Shown here in pieces: positions 33,046 to 44,600 of a stretch of 64,000 nucleotides of DNA (the first letter of the stretch is position 1; each line of letters starts with the position of its first letter). Position numbers and translations under genes: made by a program. This stretch comes from Lycium barbarum (Eukaryota; Streptophyta; Magnoliopsida; Solanales; Solanaceae): positions 9,250,336 to 9,314,335 of the forward strand of contig NC_083340.1 of NCBI RefSeq assembly GCF_019175385.1, in the 5' to 3' direction. Below the pieces are notes generated by a model, which saw only the letters and a program-made list of their open reading frames with translations, was not told the DNA's origin and ran no database searches.

Positions 33046-35067
33046 TGTTACACTTCGTACTTTTGTACGTCGAATGTCATCGCGAATTAGCCGTCGTAGA
33101 CTTGGAAGGCGGGATTATCTTCGAAGTCATAAGAGTTTAGACATGTCCTATATATATATATATATATATATCTTGAGTAAGGGTTTAAGTTCATGTTTAG
33201 TAAGTGTTGGAGGGATTAGAGGTTAAACGAATCGACGAGAATACGTTTCGACGAAAATCAGAGTTGGGCAAGATTGTACGACTCATACAATATTGTACGG
33301 CCTGTACTTGGAGGGTATGGAGCCCATACTTTTTGGGCAGAATGTTGGAAATTTTGAGGCCCAAGTACGGACCCATGTACGGCCCGTACAATGTCTAAAT
33401 TGGTTCTATTTATTTCGTTTGGCTTCACTTTTGGATCATTTCTCATCTACATCAGACGTTAGACTCTCTCAAACCCTCTCCCTAATTTCTTATACTGAAT
33501 CAAGGTAAAACCCAAGAGAATCAAGGTTGTTTGAGTGCGTATAAGCTCGTGAGTGTTGTTGAAGTGTTAATATTCATTTGGTGATGAAGTTGGAGGTTTC
33601 CTCCCAGTGGAGTAATCTAAAGTTAAGCCTGTTCTTGTTTGTTTAAGGTAAGATTTCATCCCTCCTAAATGTTCTTGAGGTTGTTTGGTCTTTATATAAC
33701 TTGTTGGATGAAGAATTTGTAGAAAAAACTCAAGTTGTGATAGTTCTTGTGTGGAACTTATGGACTGTTTTAAAGCTTGTTATTGTTGTTTTATTGAAAG
33801 AGTTTCCTTGTACTTGGGTAGTAGTTGATTTTGTTGTTGGCTGCGGGATGTGTTGTAGTGATTAAGGAATAGGGAAAACGATGCTCATTTCATTTTAGAA
33901 TTAATTTATCATTTGATATACGAGATATACTAGCGTCATCTTAAGTTCATATATGTATTCCTTTGTTACAAGATTGGCGTAAGTGTTACGACTATTAACG
34001 ATAGGTATGTAATGGTCATCCTTTCTTTCTTGGCATGATCTTATATATAGTAGAAGTGTAACGAACTTCATAAAGAGAAGCTATCGATTAGATCTTGTCC
34101 TAGAAGCGTATAGCTTTCAAAATGTCATGTTATACCTTCCGAGGGATTCATAGCCACTCTTTAGTGTCTTGGTATTAGAAGAGTTAGAAAGAGACATGTT
34201 GACACCTCTATTTCATTCAATATATACTTGATATACATATATTTTTCTTTAGCCTGGCCTACGGGTCAGTGAGACATTATTGCCTAGCCTACGGGTCAGT
34301 GAGATATATCATATTATTGTATTGCATTTGATACGAGTCAGATAAGGTGAGATATTTCAGGGTATTCCTTGGCCTCCAAATTACTATGTTTTTAGTTCAG
34401 TTTCAGTTATTCTATTACCTTACATACTCGGTGCATTGTTTCGTACTGACGTCCCTTTTGCCGGGGGCGCTGCACTCATGCCTGCAGGTATTGATAGACA
34501 GATTGATAGACCTCCCAGTAGAGGGGACCAACTATCAACTGATTGGTGAGCTCCCTTTGTCCGGAGTTGCCAGGTCCATTTTAAGTCTTTCTTTTGTGTT
34601 TATAGACTTAATGGGTAGGCCGGGGCCCTGTCTCGACCATGATACAATTATGCTTTCCTTAAAGGCTTGTAGACGGGTCCTGTATATAGTATGTCAGTGT
34701 TGTAGCCTTTCCGGCCTTGTATATGTCTATTTTGATACTGTCGGTTGTGGACATTCATAGCAGCCCCGTTGGCTTGCTCAGTTATCTATATGTTTTGGGT
34801 GTGTGTGCCTCGTTCAGATGAGATAGCCAGTCATGTGCCCCCTTCAGATGAGATAGCCAGTCATGTGCCCCCTTCAAATGAGATAACCAGTCTTTTTATA
34901 CATTCAGAATGTGGCCTTTTCGGCTTGTTGGTGTTGTCTGTTTGCAGGTGGGCCGTGTCGACCTAAGTTGAGGGTTACCCCTTTAGAGTTTCATATTCAG
35001 AGTGGTTCGCTCGGACCGAGTATGGCATCGGGTGCCGGCCACGTCTCTCCAAATTTGGGGTGTGACA
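33046..35067 (+). mobile_element. LTR 5: solo LTR, 2.0 kb, imperfect TSD
   Basis: Starts TGTTACACTTCGTACTTTTG and ends TTTGGGGTGTGACA. Flanks ATATC (33041-33045) and ATATT (35068-35072) match 4 of 5. It has a donor-like ATAGGTATGTAA (GT at 34005), the island CCTTACATACTCGGTGCATT (34418), an acceptor-like TGCCTGCAG (to 34487), a short direct repeat of CCTACGGGTCAGTGAGA (34260-34310), three copies of CAGATGAGATAGCCAGTC-type DNA (34815-34890), and the terminal GGGTGCCGGCCACGTC block. No coding region. Confidence 0.85.
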
Positions 35068-35311
35068 ATATTAGACATGACCCCCCCTCTCCCCTCTCCC
35101 CACCCAAAAAAAAAACATTTGTTGAAATGAAAAAATGGGTTCTTGAAATAAAAATATAGTCAAATATTAGAAATTTATAATTTTGATTTTCGGTTTGAAG
35201 TTGGAATTTAAAGTCTGAAATTTGAATTTTGGTCCTTCTGGTCTTTTGACCCGTTCCAACTTCAAATATTTGAGCTTGAAGGTTTGAAGTTGATAGCTAA
35301 CCAAACCGTAA
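35068..35311. other. Short intergenic gap
   Basis: A C-rich run, a poly-A run and AT-rich DNA with repeated GGTTTGAAGTT words. No gene. Confidence 0.5.
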
Positions 35312-38300
35312 GGAGTCGTTTGGTAGCTAGTTTAGAGGTGAATTATGCATGTATTAAATCCTATAAAAGTAATATTACCTTTGGTAGCTGGTTAGGAGGT
35401 AAGTTAGTCATGTATAAAACTAATACGGTGTTCGATTTTCAATTTAGAAACCTACATAACTAATACATGTATAACTTATGACAGAATCTATGTATTATAT
35501 GAGATAACTAATACACAAATAACTAAACCCTACAAAACTAATCTCTGTTATACCCCATTTTAAACGGGTTGAAATTAGAGTACAACATATTGGAGATTCC
35601 TATTTTGCTTATTTTAAGGAGTCGTCACCTAATTGATTTTACGGTGAATTAGGGCACCTAATTATTAACTAAGGTAAAGCTAACTAAACCTCCGTTAATA
35701 GTCTGCTTAATCAATGTGATTCTAGGTAAGGGTTCTATATTATCCTAAAGGGAAGGGGTTAGGCATCCTTTAGAATCCGTTAACTACGGTTATCCGATCA
35801 AATTTAGATTAACTAACTAATGCTAAATAAAATGCTTGAAATTTTAAGAAAAGGGGCTAAGAAATGTTGCTAAGGTTTTTAAGAAAAAAATATAAAAATG
35901 TTGCTTAAGATAAGATTTAGAGAAAATACAATAACTCGCATAAAAGAAGATTTTAAATGCCATTTAAAATAAATTTAAAATAAAACTTATAAAAGTTGAT
36001 AAGGCTTTAAATAAAAATGCTACTTAGAATGAGATTTGTAGAAAATATAATAATTTACATAAAAGGAAACTTCAAATGTCATTTAAAATAAACTTATAAA
36101 TGTTGCAAAGACTTTAAATAATAATGCTATTTAAAATAAGATTTGCATAAAATATATAAATAGAAGAAAACGCAGGTTTGTGCAGTGTTTTAATAAATAC
36201 TTGAAACAAACTAAACGATGAAGTACTAATTGACTTCGCATTTTTAGAAGTATAAACAAAATTATGTTTATTAACTACATTCGGCTAAAAGTATGCATAA
36301 TTTAGATGACCTTAAAAATGTTTACAAAATATTCTTTAGTACTTTTCCTTTAAACTACCCATTCCCAGACTAAACCTACTAATTTATTAGGATTCATCTA
36401 AACTAGAAAAACAAAACAAACAAAGAGTTAATTGCATGATACAAATTAAATGCACAAAATGAAATACAAGAGTAGATAATTTAAATGGGCTCAACCCATT
36501 TTAAAGATGGCTGATCTGCTGCAGTTGGGCTTTTAGCCTAGTAATTTCTTTGTATTACTGTGGGTTGCTGCAGTAGTATGGGCCTCGACCCATAATATTT
36601 TATATGCTTGCTGCGGACAGGGGAAGGCTGGACAGAGAGGTCGCGAGCGAGATTATGTTGGGCTTTCAACCCAACACCGAATGCAGAAGAAGAACGAATC
36701 TCCCGGACTCGTATGCGATGGTCGTGCATAAAATAAAAAGAAAAGGATTAGTATACAATTTCAACAAACAAAGAGGTCACAATATTTATGAAGTACAAGG
36801 AGCATGTCATCAGATACGGTAATTTGAATATCCAAGCAGATTCTTTACACTAGTAAACAAAACAAACATTTTTCTTATATGATCTTGGAAAGCATTTTTT
36901 GTGTTCCACCAAAAGAAAGCACAAGAGAAACTCGTGTTATATTGAAACAACACTAGATTAAAAGCAATGCAATAAATCACTAATTCATGAGAAAAACAGA
37001 CTATATCTGAGTTGCTGAAGAATATGACCACAAAAGGAAAAGAATGTGCTCTGAAGAATGATACAGCAACCAATGTTGAACTATGAAAGTAACAAAAGTG
37101 AAGACGAAAAGCAATTTGCAGTAAAGGAAGCTAGATATGATACCAACGAGTAGTCAACACAACCACAATATGACACGTATTTTATGGAAAATGGGCAAAG
37201 TGAAATGTCGGAACAAAGACGTGAATAGAGATAGACACACGGTGCACTTTTACGCGAATGGCAGATAGCTTCTCTAATACATGACTTAGGCACATAGTGA
37301 TATGTTAACTCCTATCATCAAGAAAACTGAACATAGTACATTTTAATCTTCTTAGAACTTGACTTGGCCTATTTAATATTTTCGATATGAACATAACGAG
37401 ACGCATAGCAACGACCTTAGTTGAAACCGAAAATTTTCAGCGTAAATGAACGTGATCTAACCAGGATAGCATGCTACCAAAGAAAACCACCAAATACGAA
37501 ACTACAAAAAGATGTAGCACTAACATAATTCTTGGCTGTAGGATTTCATGAACAGATTCGTTTACACATGAAAACAGAGCATAACTCATGATTTTTTTTT
37601 TTAAAACGCAGTGTTAACCCAAAAAAGAGGGGGGGGGGGGGGGGAAGTCAATACATCAGGTAGTGAAAGAGTAAATTTAATGAGAGATCTAGCCTAACAT
37701 TTATCTTAATAGTTTATAAGTTTTAACCAACTCATGAAACACCCATCCATTTAAATAAAATGCACAGTGAATCCATCATATTTATATCGAAACGGACACC
37801 TTTAAACACACATTGTCAAGTAAGAGCACATTTGTACTAACAACATGATTCTGGAAACACAAGAATAGCTCATAAACCATGATTTCCTAATTAAGTGAAG
37901 TATACATGGTTATACTAACAGTGAAAGAAAGATCGAAGTTCACTAAGGAAAAAAAAAAAACCAGAGGAAAAGATCGAAGTTCACTAAGGACATCAGCATT
38001 ATTTGAGACTTAAGGCAGATTCGCGCAAGGCAGTGGCATTCCATAAAGACCTTCGCATCCAAAAATGGCACATTTAACAAATACAAAGAGGGAATGCCAA
38101 GTTCAAATACAGGGGTCCAACTCATTTTACCATATCTCAGCATAGTTCATGCATATACACCAAGTTCAAATTAACAAACTCCATATCCAAGCTTGAAACA
38201 GGATTGTCATGCTAATACACATAACCAACCACTAAACTGGAAGTTAAACCAAAGCTAAACATGAACATCCAACTATTTTAACTTCTGAGCCGAGACTGAA

Positions 38301-39022
38301 CTAACAAAAACAGGGATATTCATAATGCTACCAAGCTAAGCTAAACTGAAATTAACCAACCGGGACAACAGATAATGTATGAACCCATAAACACTTATCG
38401 AGCTACCGGACTGAAATTAATTGACTAAAGAAGAGTTGTTCATATACTTAAACAAACTAAGCTGAATTATCATAAATAGACATGCTTAACCACACAAGCA
38501 GACTAATACAGAAACATATAAACAGGCTTATCTAAATCAACGCTAACACACGATTAATCCCAGGACGTACAGGCAAACAAAGATGAACTTAAAGCACCCG
38601 GTTAATCCAAAATTGCATGTAAAGCTGCAACAGTCCCAAAACTGAACTAAACATAACTAAACATGCCTAAAATAACTACGAACAAAAAAACTGAAATACA
38701 ACTAAGCAAAACAGATCACATAAACAGTTTCAAACATTACAACAAATATTAAAAATAATTTAAGGGAAGGAAATTTACCTTTTTCGGGTGCAGCGAACAG
38801 GGTGCGGGGTTTCTGATCTATCTCGAAGAACTATTAAATCTGAGCTTGCGATGCTCGGATTCGCAGCAGCAACAAGGCGAATAAAAAAAAAAATGATTTG
38901 GGTATTCTTGTCTACTAAAAGCTAATATTTTTAAGAAATCCAAGGCGGCTCAAACTTTAATTCTTAGGGAATTTCGTCACCCAAAAAAAAAAGCCCCCCC
39001 TTTCAAACGATTCAAACGCCCC

Positions 39023-39030
39023 TATTTATA
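39023..39030 (-). promoter_or_regulatory. TATA box of LTR 6 (minus strand)
   Basis: On the minus strand CCCTATAAATAGGGGCG, followed by a long CT-rich leader. It sets the orientation of LTR 6. Confidence 0.6.
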
Positions 39031-39059
39031 GGGTTTTGCTTTGCATTGTGTTGAATAAA

Positions 39060-39250
39060 AAAGAGACGCCTGGGGGACAGAGGGAATGGGGATGGCAGTG
39101 AGCGTGGGGAGACAAGGCTAAGTGGGGGACAGAGGGAAGTGGGAGGAAAAAAGGGACGAGAGAAGATAGGGGAGATGAGGGAGACGAAGGAGAGAAGGGA
39201 GAGAGAGACGAAGAAGAGAAGGGATGGGGCGGCTGCAAAATGGGAAGGGA
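39060..39250. repeat. Purine-rich tract in LTR 6
   Basis: About 190 bp that is mostly G and A on the plus strand (runs such as GGGGGACAGAGGGAA twice, GAGAGAGACGAAGAAGAGAA). On the LTR's own strand it is the pyrimidine-rich leader just after the TATA box. Confidence 0.85.
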
Positions 39251-40165
39251 ACCATAGTGGTTCCCTTGTTTTGAACGTAAGTGGGTCGGGTAAGGGTTAA
39301 TGGACTGGGTCCATTTTCTTTTGGGCTGGGTTATTTTAAGATGTTGGGCTGATTGTTTAAAATGTTGTGCTGGGGTGTTAAAGTGTGGACTGATCTGAAA
39401 ATTGGGTTGATGGATTTAAAATATGGGCTTCATAAATTTGAAGTAAATGACCCATTTTAATTAATTATATACTAAGCGTGCTAAAATATTACCTAATATA
39501 AAAAATGCAATTATTAATGCTCAGGTAATAAAATTATATGATATTGTAATAGCCGTGCAACAATATTTTAACAATAAATAAACGCTATCGTTTAATTGTA
39601 TGAAATAAATGCGATGCGTATGCATAAGGTGCAAAAAAATGCTGAAACGCAAATTATGACAATACTGGTAATAATAACAAAATAATAATATTAATAATAA
39701 TAACAAGATGATAATAATAATCATAATAATAATAATAGTAATAATAATAATAATGGTAATAATAACAACAATGACTACAACAGGAGAATGAATGCCTGTA
39801 TTTATAAAAGCTAATAATTATAGTAAAATATAAATAGTTTTTTTTTTTTGCCACAAATATTGGGAGCGTAAAATAGGTATTTCAGAGGAAAGGTGAGACA
39901 AAATTGGGTGTCAACAATCTCTGCATAAAATAATACATAAATCCCCTCATAACTAATCCTTGTATTACTAATACATGCATAACTCTAACTAGCTACCAAA
40001 CGAACCTAACTTCATAACTTCTCAGACTCGAAGGTTTGAAGTTCAAACCAGTTCCAATTTCAAACATTAGGAATGAAGTTAAAACTTTATCCTTGAGATC
40101 TCAAGTTAATTCTAAAGTGGTTAAAAATTAAATAATTTTAACGGCAAAGGCAAAACAGGCTTCTT

Positions 40166-40295
40166 GACAAGTGAGGGATGGCTCAGTGGTTAAGCACCTC
40201 CACCCACGACCGGTAGGTCCTGGGTTCGAGTCACACTGGAGGGGAAGTGTGGAAACACTATAAATCCTCCTAAAATGGGAGGGGGGAAAGAAAAA
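40166..40295 (+). mobile_element. tRNA-derived SINE, TSD AAAACAGGCTTCTT
   Basis: Box A-like GGCTCAGTGGTTAAGCACCT and box B GGGTTCGAGTC, short body, A-rich tail. The 14-bp direct repeat flanks it (40152-40165 and 40296-40309). Family label SolS-like is by appearance only. Confidence 0.88.
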
Positions 40296-40319
40296 AAAAC
40301 AGGCTTCTTAGATGGTTCA

Positions 40320-41057
40320 AAAGATCTCAAAAGCATAAAAGTTTTTTGAGCACTTTAGATACTCAGAAGCAAATGTCACTATGCTGCAGTCCTGTACTAT
40401 CAAGTTTTTCCACGTTCTAGGCAGAAATGAGTATCCTAAGGTGCAATAGAGGAGTTTGGTGTGCAACAACTTAGGGGTGCCTAAATGGGTCTTTATTCTT
40501 GTACCTGGCTCTGAACATAAGACTACAAACAATGGACAAAATAGCTTGTTTGGCAAATCTTCATGATACAAACTGCCCATTATGCATTGTTGACTTGGAA
40601 AATGTGGACCACATGCTTTTTACATGTTCCAATTCTGGCCAAGTGTGGGAGAAGTTGTTGCAATGACTTGGTATACACAGAGTACCTGGTGAATGAAAAC
40701 AAGAAGTGTTATGGGCAAGTAACAATGCAAGGGGTGAAGGTGTAAAGTCTGAGGTGTACAGAATGGTGTTAGCTGGGTGTGTTTATCATATATCGCATGG
40801 AAGAAATGATAAAGAGTTTTCAACAATCATTGAAGATCACCTGAACAGATCATGAAGCAGGTCATACAAGAGGTGCACAGTCGAGCAAGCAGGAAATCGC
40901 GACTTACTAGCTATATGCAATCCCTTAACTTTTATCCTGTTTAGTATATGCAATTAGTAGTTAGTTTTTGCTAACTTTGAAGTGCAAGTATGGGGCTTAA
41001 TGTCCAAACTGCATTTTTCCCTTGAGCTGTACAGTTATACCTGCTAAATAAAATGAT
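40320..41057 (+). pseudogene. LINE (L1-type) 3' fragment with zf-RVT domain
   Basis: Decayed end of a non-LTR retrotransposon ORF2. Around 40445-40545 a frame resembles the W..NNLGVPKWVFILYLA motif. From 40549 it reads CLANLHDTNCPLC, then ENVDHMLFTCSNSGQVWEKL, the zinc-binding reverse-transcriptase region (CxxC...HxxxxC). It continues to SEVYRMVLAGCVYHI but has stops at 40663 and 40693. Followed by AT-rich 3' end near 41050. Not functional. Confidence 0.85.
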
Positions 41058-41058
41058 A

Positions 41059-41275
41059 ATTCCTCCGGATAACAAAAAAGAGTCCACTTAGCAAATCAAG
41101 AAAGAATTAACCTTATTTTTCCATATTTGTCCTTATTAAGTGTTATATGATCAAATCCCAATGTCTATTTAAGTAGGGGTAGTTTAGTCAAATTACCTAT
41201 TTTTGTTTAGGAGTTAGTATTTTCTTAAGGAGTGTGTAAATGGTTAAGTGGACTCTTTTTTTTATCCGGAGGAAG
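41059..41275. mobile_element. Stowaway-like MITE upstream of PRP31
   Basis: Inverted repeats ATTCCTCCGGATAAC...AAAGAGTCCACTTA and complement, flanked by TA (41057-41058 and 41276-41277), 217 bp. It ends about 340 bp before the PRP31 start codon, so it is in or next to the promoter. Confidence 0.88.
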
Positions 41276-41380
41276 TAGTACATAATTACCAGAAAAAAAA
41301 GAAAATTAAATAATTTCTAAATAGCGATTCTTCAAGAGGTTATTTGGGCACTTAGCCCTCAAATCTTTTGAGTAGACTAA

Positions 41381-41435
41381 TGGGCCGGGTCTCGACGTAA
41401 CATCCATCCGGGCTTCAGAAAGTCGACCCAGCCCA
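41381..41435 (+). promoter_or_regulatory. Probable PRP31 promoter: paired site II (TGGGCC/T) motifs
   Basis: TGGGCC at 41381 and AGCCCA (reverse TGGGCT) at 41430. These are site II/TCP-type elements common in promoters of plant housekeeping and RNA-processing genes. No TATA box is obvious between them and the ATG at 41616. Confidence 0.55.
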
Positions 41436-41615
41436 TGAATTTAGAGTCGGTTCTTTCAGTATCCTAATTCCCTAGTTCTCTCCTGTCAATAGAGGGTAAT
41501 TTTTTCTTCAGAGTTCAGCCCAATAGTTACTAAAGCAGCAGATTATCATTACACAATTTTATTGTTTGCAGCAAAATCATCAAGTGTACTATCAGAGTTT
41601 TCGCACGAAAGGACA

Positions 41616-44600
41616 ATGGTAATTAGCGAAATTCCTAAATTCATGTTTTAGATTTTTGTATTGATTAACGTTTTAGGGTTTCTTAATGGAACATTAGTCT
41701 GAGTTATTGGATTATGGTCGTGATCATATTAATTTGCTGAAATAAATTATAGGTTGTGATAATGTTTTGTAAAGACTGTTTTTTGGTGGTCAGAAAAATA
41801 TTCCTTACTTTATTGTGAAGAACTAAGACATGTTTTTGGAATTTCATTATCATAGTTCCATGTAATTCAATTTATACGATTCTTTTTGATATGTACTGAT
41901 ATTGTTTACTTTTGAAAATAGGTAGTTTGCTTAAGCTAATGATTAGGTGCTCATGATTTTGTATTATTGTTTAAAATGAAATTTGGTTCCTTTTACTCAG
42001 GTTTACCAATCTGGGATTTTGCAGCATGCTAGAACTTGTTTTAGGATTGGTTTGAGAAGATGTCTTCTTCCTTGTATGTTACTTTTTTTCTTTGGGAATG
42101 AATTGTATTTTGTGACACTCCATATACATCAATGCTTCTACTTTGAGGCGAACTTGTGTTATTTTAGAGAATTGTTACATGTATGAAGTGCTCATGGGCA
42201 ATTACTTTCCTCGGCAGTCCTCTTAAGAGTCTGGACTTGGAGAATAATTCATTTATGACATGCACAATATACAAGGCGGAACTTGGTTTAGGCGTTTCCT
42301 GATGATCTTTAGCTAATGCACTTAATCTTAGCCAGACTGCGTAATATTGATATCAAGTGCTCTGTATAGCTTCCATATATGAGCCTAAAGTTGGTCTAGG
42401 CACTTCTATAGCTTCCATTGCACCAAGTCTATTTGTAGGGTGGTTGAAAGTGTATAACAAAATTATTCAATCTTTTGTTTTTGGGGACTGGGAAGCCAGC
42501 TCCATTTCATTGATATATGTATATTGTTTGATAAGTAAGGGTGATATTTTATATATGTATCAGCATTCAATGCTGATATGAACATCTATGTACAACAAAA
42601 GTAGTTCTCACTGATATCTAGAGAATTTATAAAGCTGGTCCTCTCCTCTACATTGTAACAACCGTATACGTCGCCATGCTGGTCAGAAAGAAAGTAAAGA
42701 AATACAATTAAACTTAAGACTACATACAGTCTCCTCCTTGTCTCCAAATTCTTGACTCTCTCTCTTTCTTTATAATCCACCAAATTGTCGCTGGTATTGC
42801 ATTCCAATCTCTTGAATTGATGCCCCTCAAACCTCCTTCTTTCCATTCTTGTAGAAGCTCCAATGTATCTATTGTCATTATCCACTTCAAACCCCGAATA
42901 TTGAAAGACATGTAGCTGGGCATTATCCACTTTAAACCCAAAATGTTAAAAGACATGTCCCGATGCTGTGCAGTAATTTTGCAACGCAAAAAGAAAAAGA
43001 AAATTTGATTTGTGTCTTTTGGCTGCTCTTCACAGAGGCCATCTATTACAGATGATCAGCCCTCTTCTTTGCATGTTTGTTTTTGTTAAAACATGCAATG
43101 TTGCCTACTAGACAAGCAAAATACTGAACCTTATAGGGGGCATTGCTATGCCAAATCTGTTTCAAAGGCCACTTAAATGTGGTACTTTATTTATTATAAG
43201 GCCATCACTGATTATATACCAAAGTGTTGTGGGATTACACTGGGTATGTTGTTGTTTTTGTTACTGTTTATATACCAAAAAGTGGTGTTAAAGGTACCAT
43301 CTTGAGTGGTGATTCTACCATAGATATTTAATCAAGTTGTCCCAATCATCTATTCGTATCGGTGTACTTTCTATATTAAAAAAATATGGAACAAATAAAG
43401 ATTATTTAATACATCTAATCGCAGTTTCATTGTCATGTAAGATGTCCTAGCTCTCTTTTCAAACTTTCCAGAAGTTATATGACTCTGTCTGGTCCTCCAA
43501 ATTGCTTGGATCTCCTTGTTGATTCTCTGGTGATTGGTTCTGCACTGTCTCCGGTATCATTTGAGAGTCTAGACACATTACACAGAAAATGAGATTCCAA
43601 AATCATGTTGTATATCTGAAATTTTCCTATAGGTGATCAGTGTTCTCCGACCATTCCTTAGTGAAACAAAACAATACCATTAAAATTCTCCTTCTTTTTC
43701 CTTTAGTATCCATTTATGTGCACGACACGTACATCCATGACAATTAGTACAAAATTTGTATCCGTGAATGAAAGCTAATTCAAGTCTTTTTTTTTATGAC
43801 ATGGGAACCCGTAGCCGCTACCCTTCGGGTGCGCACAGGGTAAACCCAGCTCCTGTACAATAGCTCGCAAACCACACAGGAGAGATAACTCGCACTAGGC
43901 AAGCCCCGTGCGACGAGCTCGACCCAAAAGGCAAATCCCCTCCTGTCGTAGACAGGAGGTTTCGAACCCGAGACCTCCATTATGAAAGCCTCATGCTCAA
44001 CCAACCGAGCCACTATTTAGTAAACATTATGAAAGCTAATTCACGTCTTGTTACCCACTATTTAGTAAACATTCTATAAGAATGAGTATGCCCCCTTTAT
44101 AGGCACCCAACCGTGTAGCTTAGCGGTCAATCAAGTGGGTGAACACTATGGGAGAGACCAGGGTTCAGATTGTAGCTGAAACAAAAATAATAGTTGATTT
44201 ATTTCCATTCGTCTAAGTATTGGTAAGCAGCGTTACTCAGTATGTGCTGGTCGGGGTAGAAGGTACCAATGGAATAGCCGAGGTGCAAAATGACTCGGAC
44301 ACTGCCGTGATCAAAGGGAAAAAAAAGTATATATAATCCTTTCCACAAACCAACTCCATATTAATTTGCAGTTTCTCCTTTTTCCTTACCAACCACAACA
44401 TTATTATCTGTATCTATTTTTATGTGATATTTTGTTGAATTGTGTGACCTCCTCATCTAAAATTTTAAATTGTTCGAGACGAGACACTCTTACTTATTTA
44501 TATTTGGTCTTTTCAGATGTCAGCGTCACCTGTAGTAAAAATATTTTCACGTGATTTACTCAGGAAAAAAGAATTAGGTCCGCTTGAGAAAGAGTTTGTT

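Larger units (their letters stand above)
35546..39916 (-). mobile_element. LTR 6: 4.4-kb solo LTR (minus orientation), TSD ATCTC
   Basis: On the minus strand it starts TGTTGACACCCAATTTTG and ends AAAATGGGGTATAACA. ATCTC flanks both sides (35541-35545 and 39917-39921). A reverse-strand TATA box (TATAAATA, 39023-39030) sits 890 bp inside, then a pyrimidine-rich leader on that strand. The start sequence and great length fit Tat/Ogre-type gypsy LTRs, which is an inference. It carries no reading frame of note. A TAA-repeat run is at 39662-39770 and a G16 run at 37629-37644. Confidence 0.85.
35312..40006. mobile_element. Tourist-like MITE (about 320 bp net, TSD TAA) split by LTR 6
   Basis: The left end GGAGTCGTTTGGTAGCTAG and the complement of the right end (GGTTCGTTTGGTAGCTAG) are inverted repeats with TAA on both sides (35309-35311 and 40007-40009). 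Visible arms are 35312-35545 and 39917-40006, both full of ATGCATGTATTA / TAATACATGCAT words. No coding. Confidence 0.85.

Noticed and set aside
34347..34760. 137-codon frame in LTR 5
   Set aside because: Spans the conserved LTR islands and terminus-proximal repeats. No retroviral or host domain is visible and it is not kept in sister LTRs.
40317..40580. Minus-strand frame over the LINE fragment
   Set aside because: Antisense shadow of the zf-RVT LINE remnant read on the plus strand.
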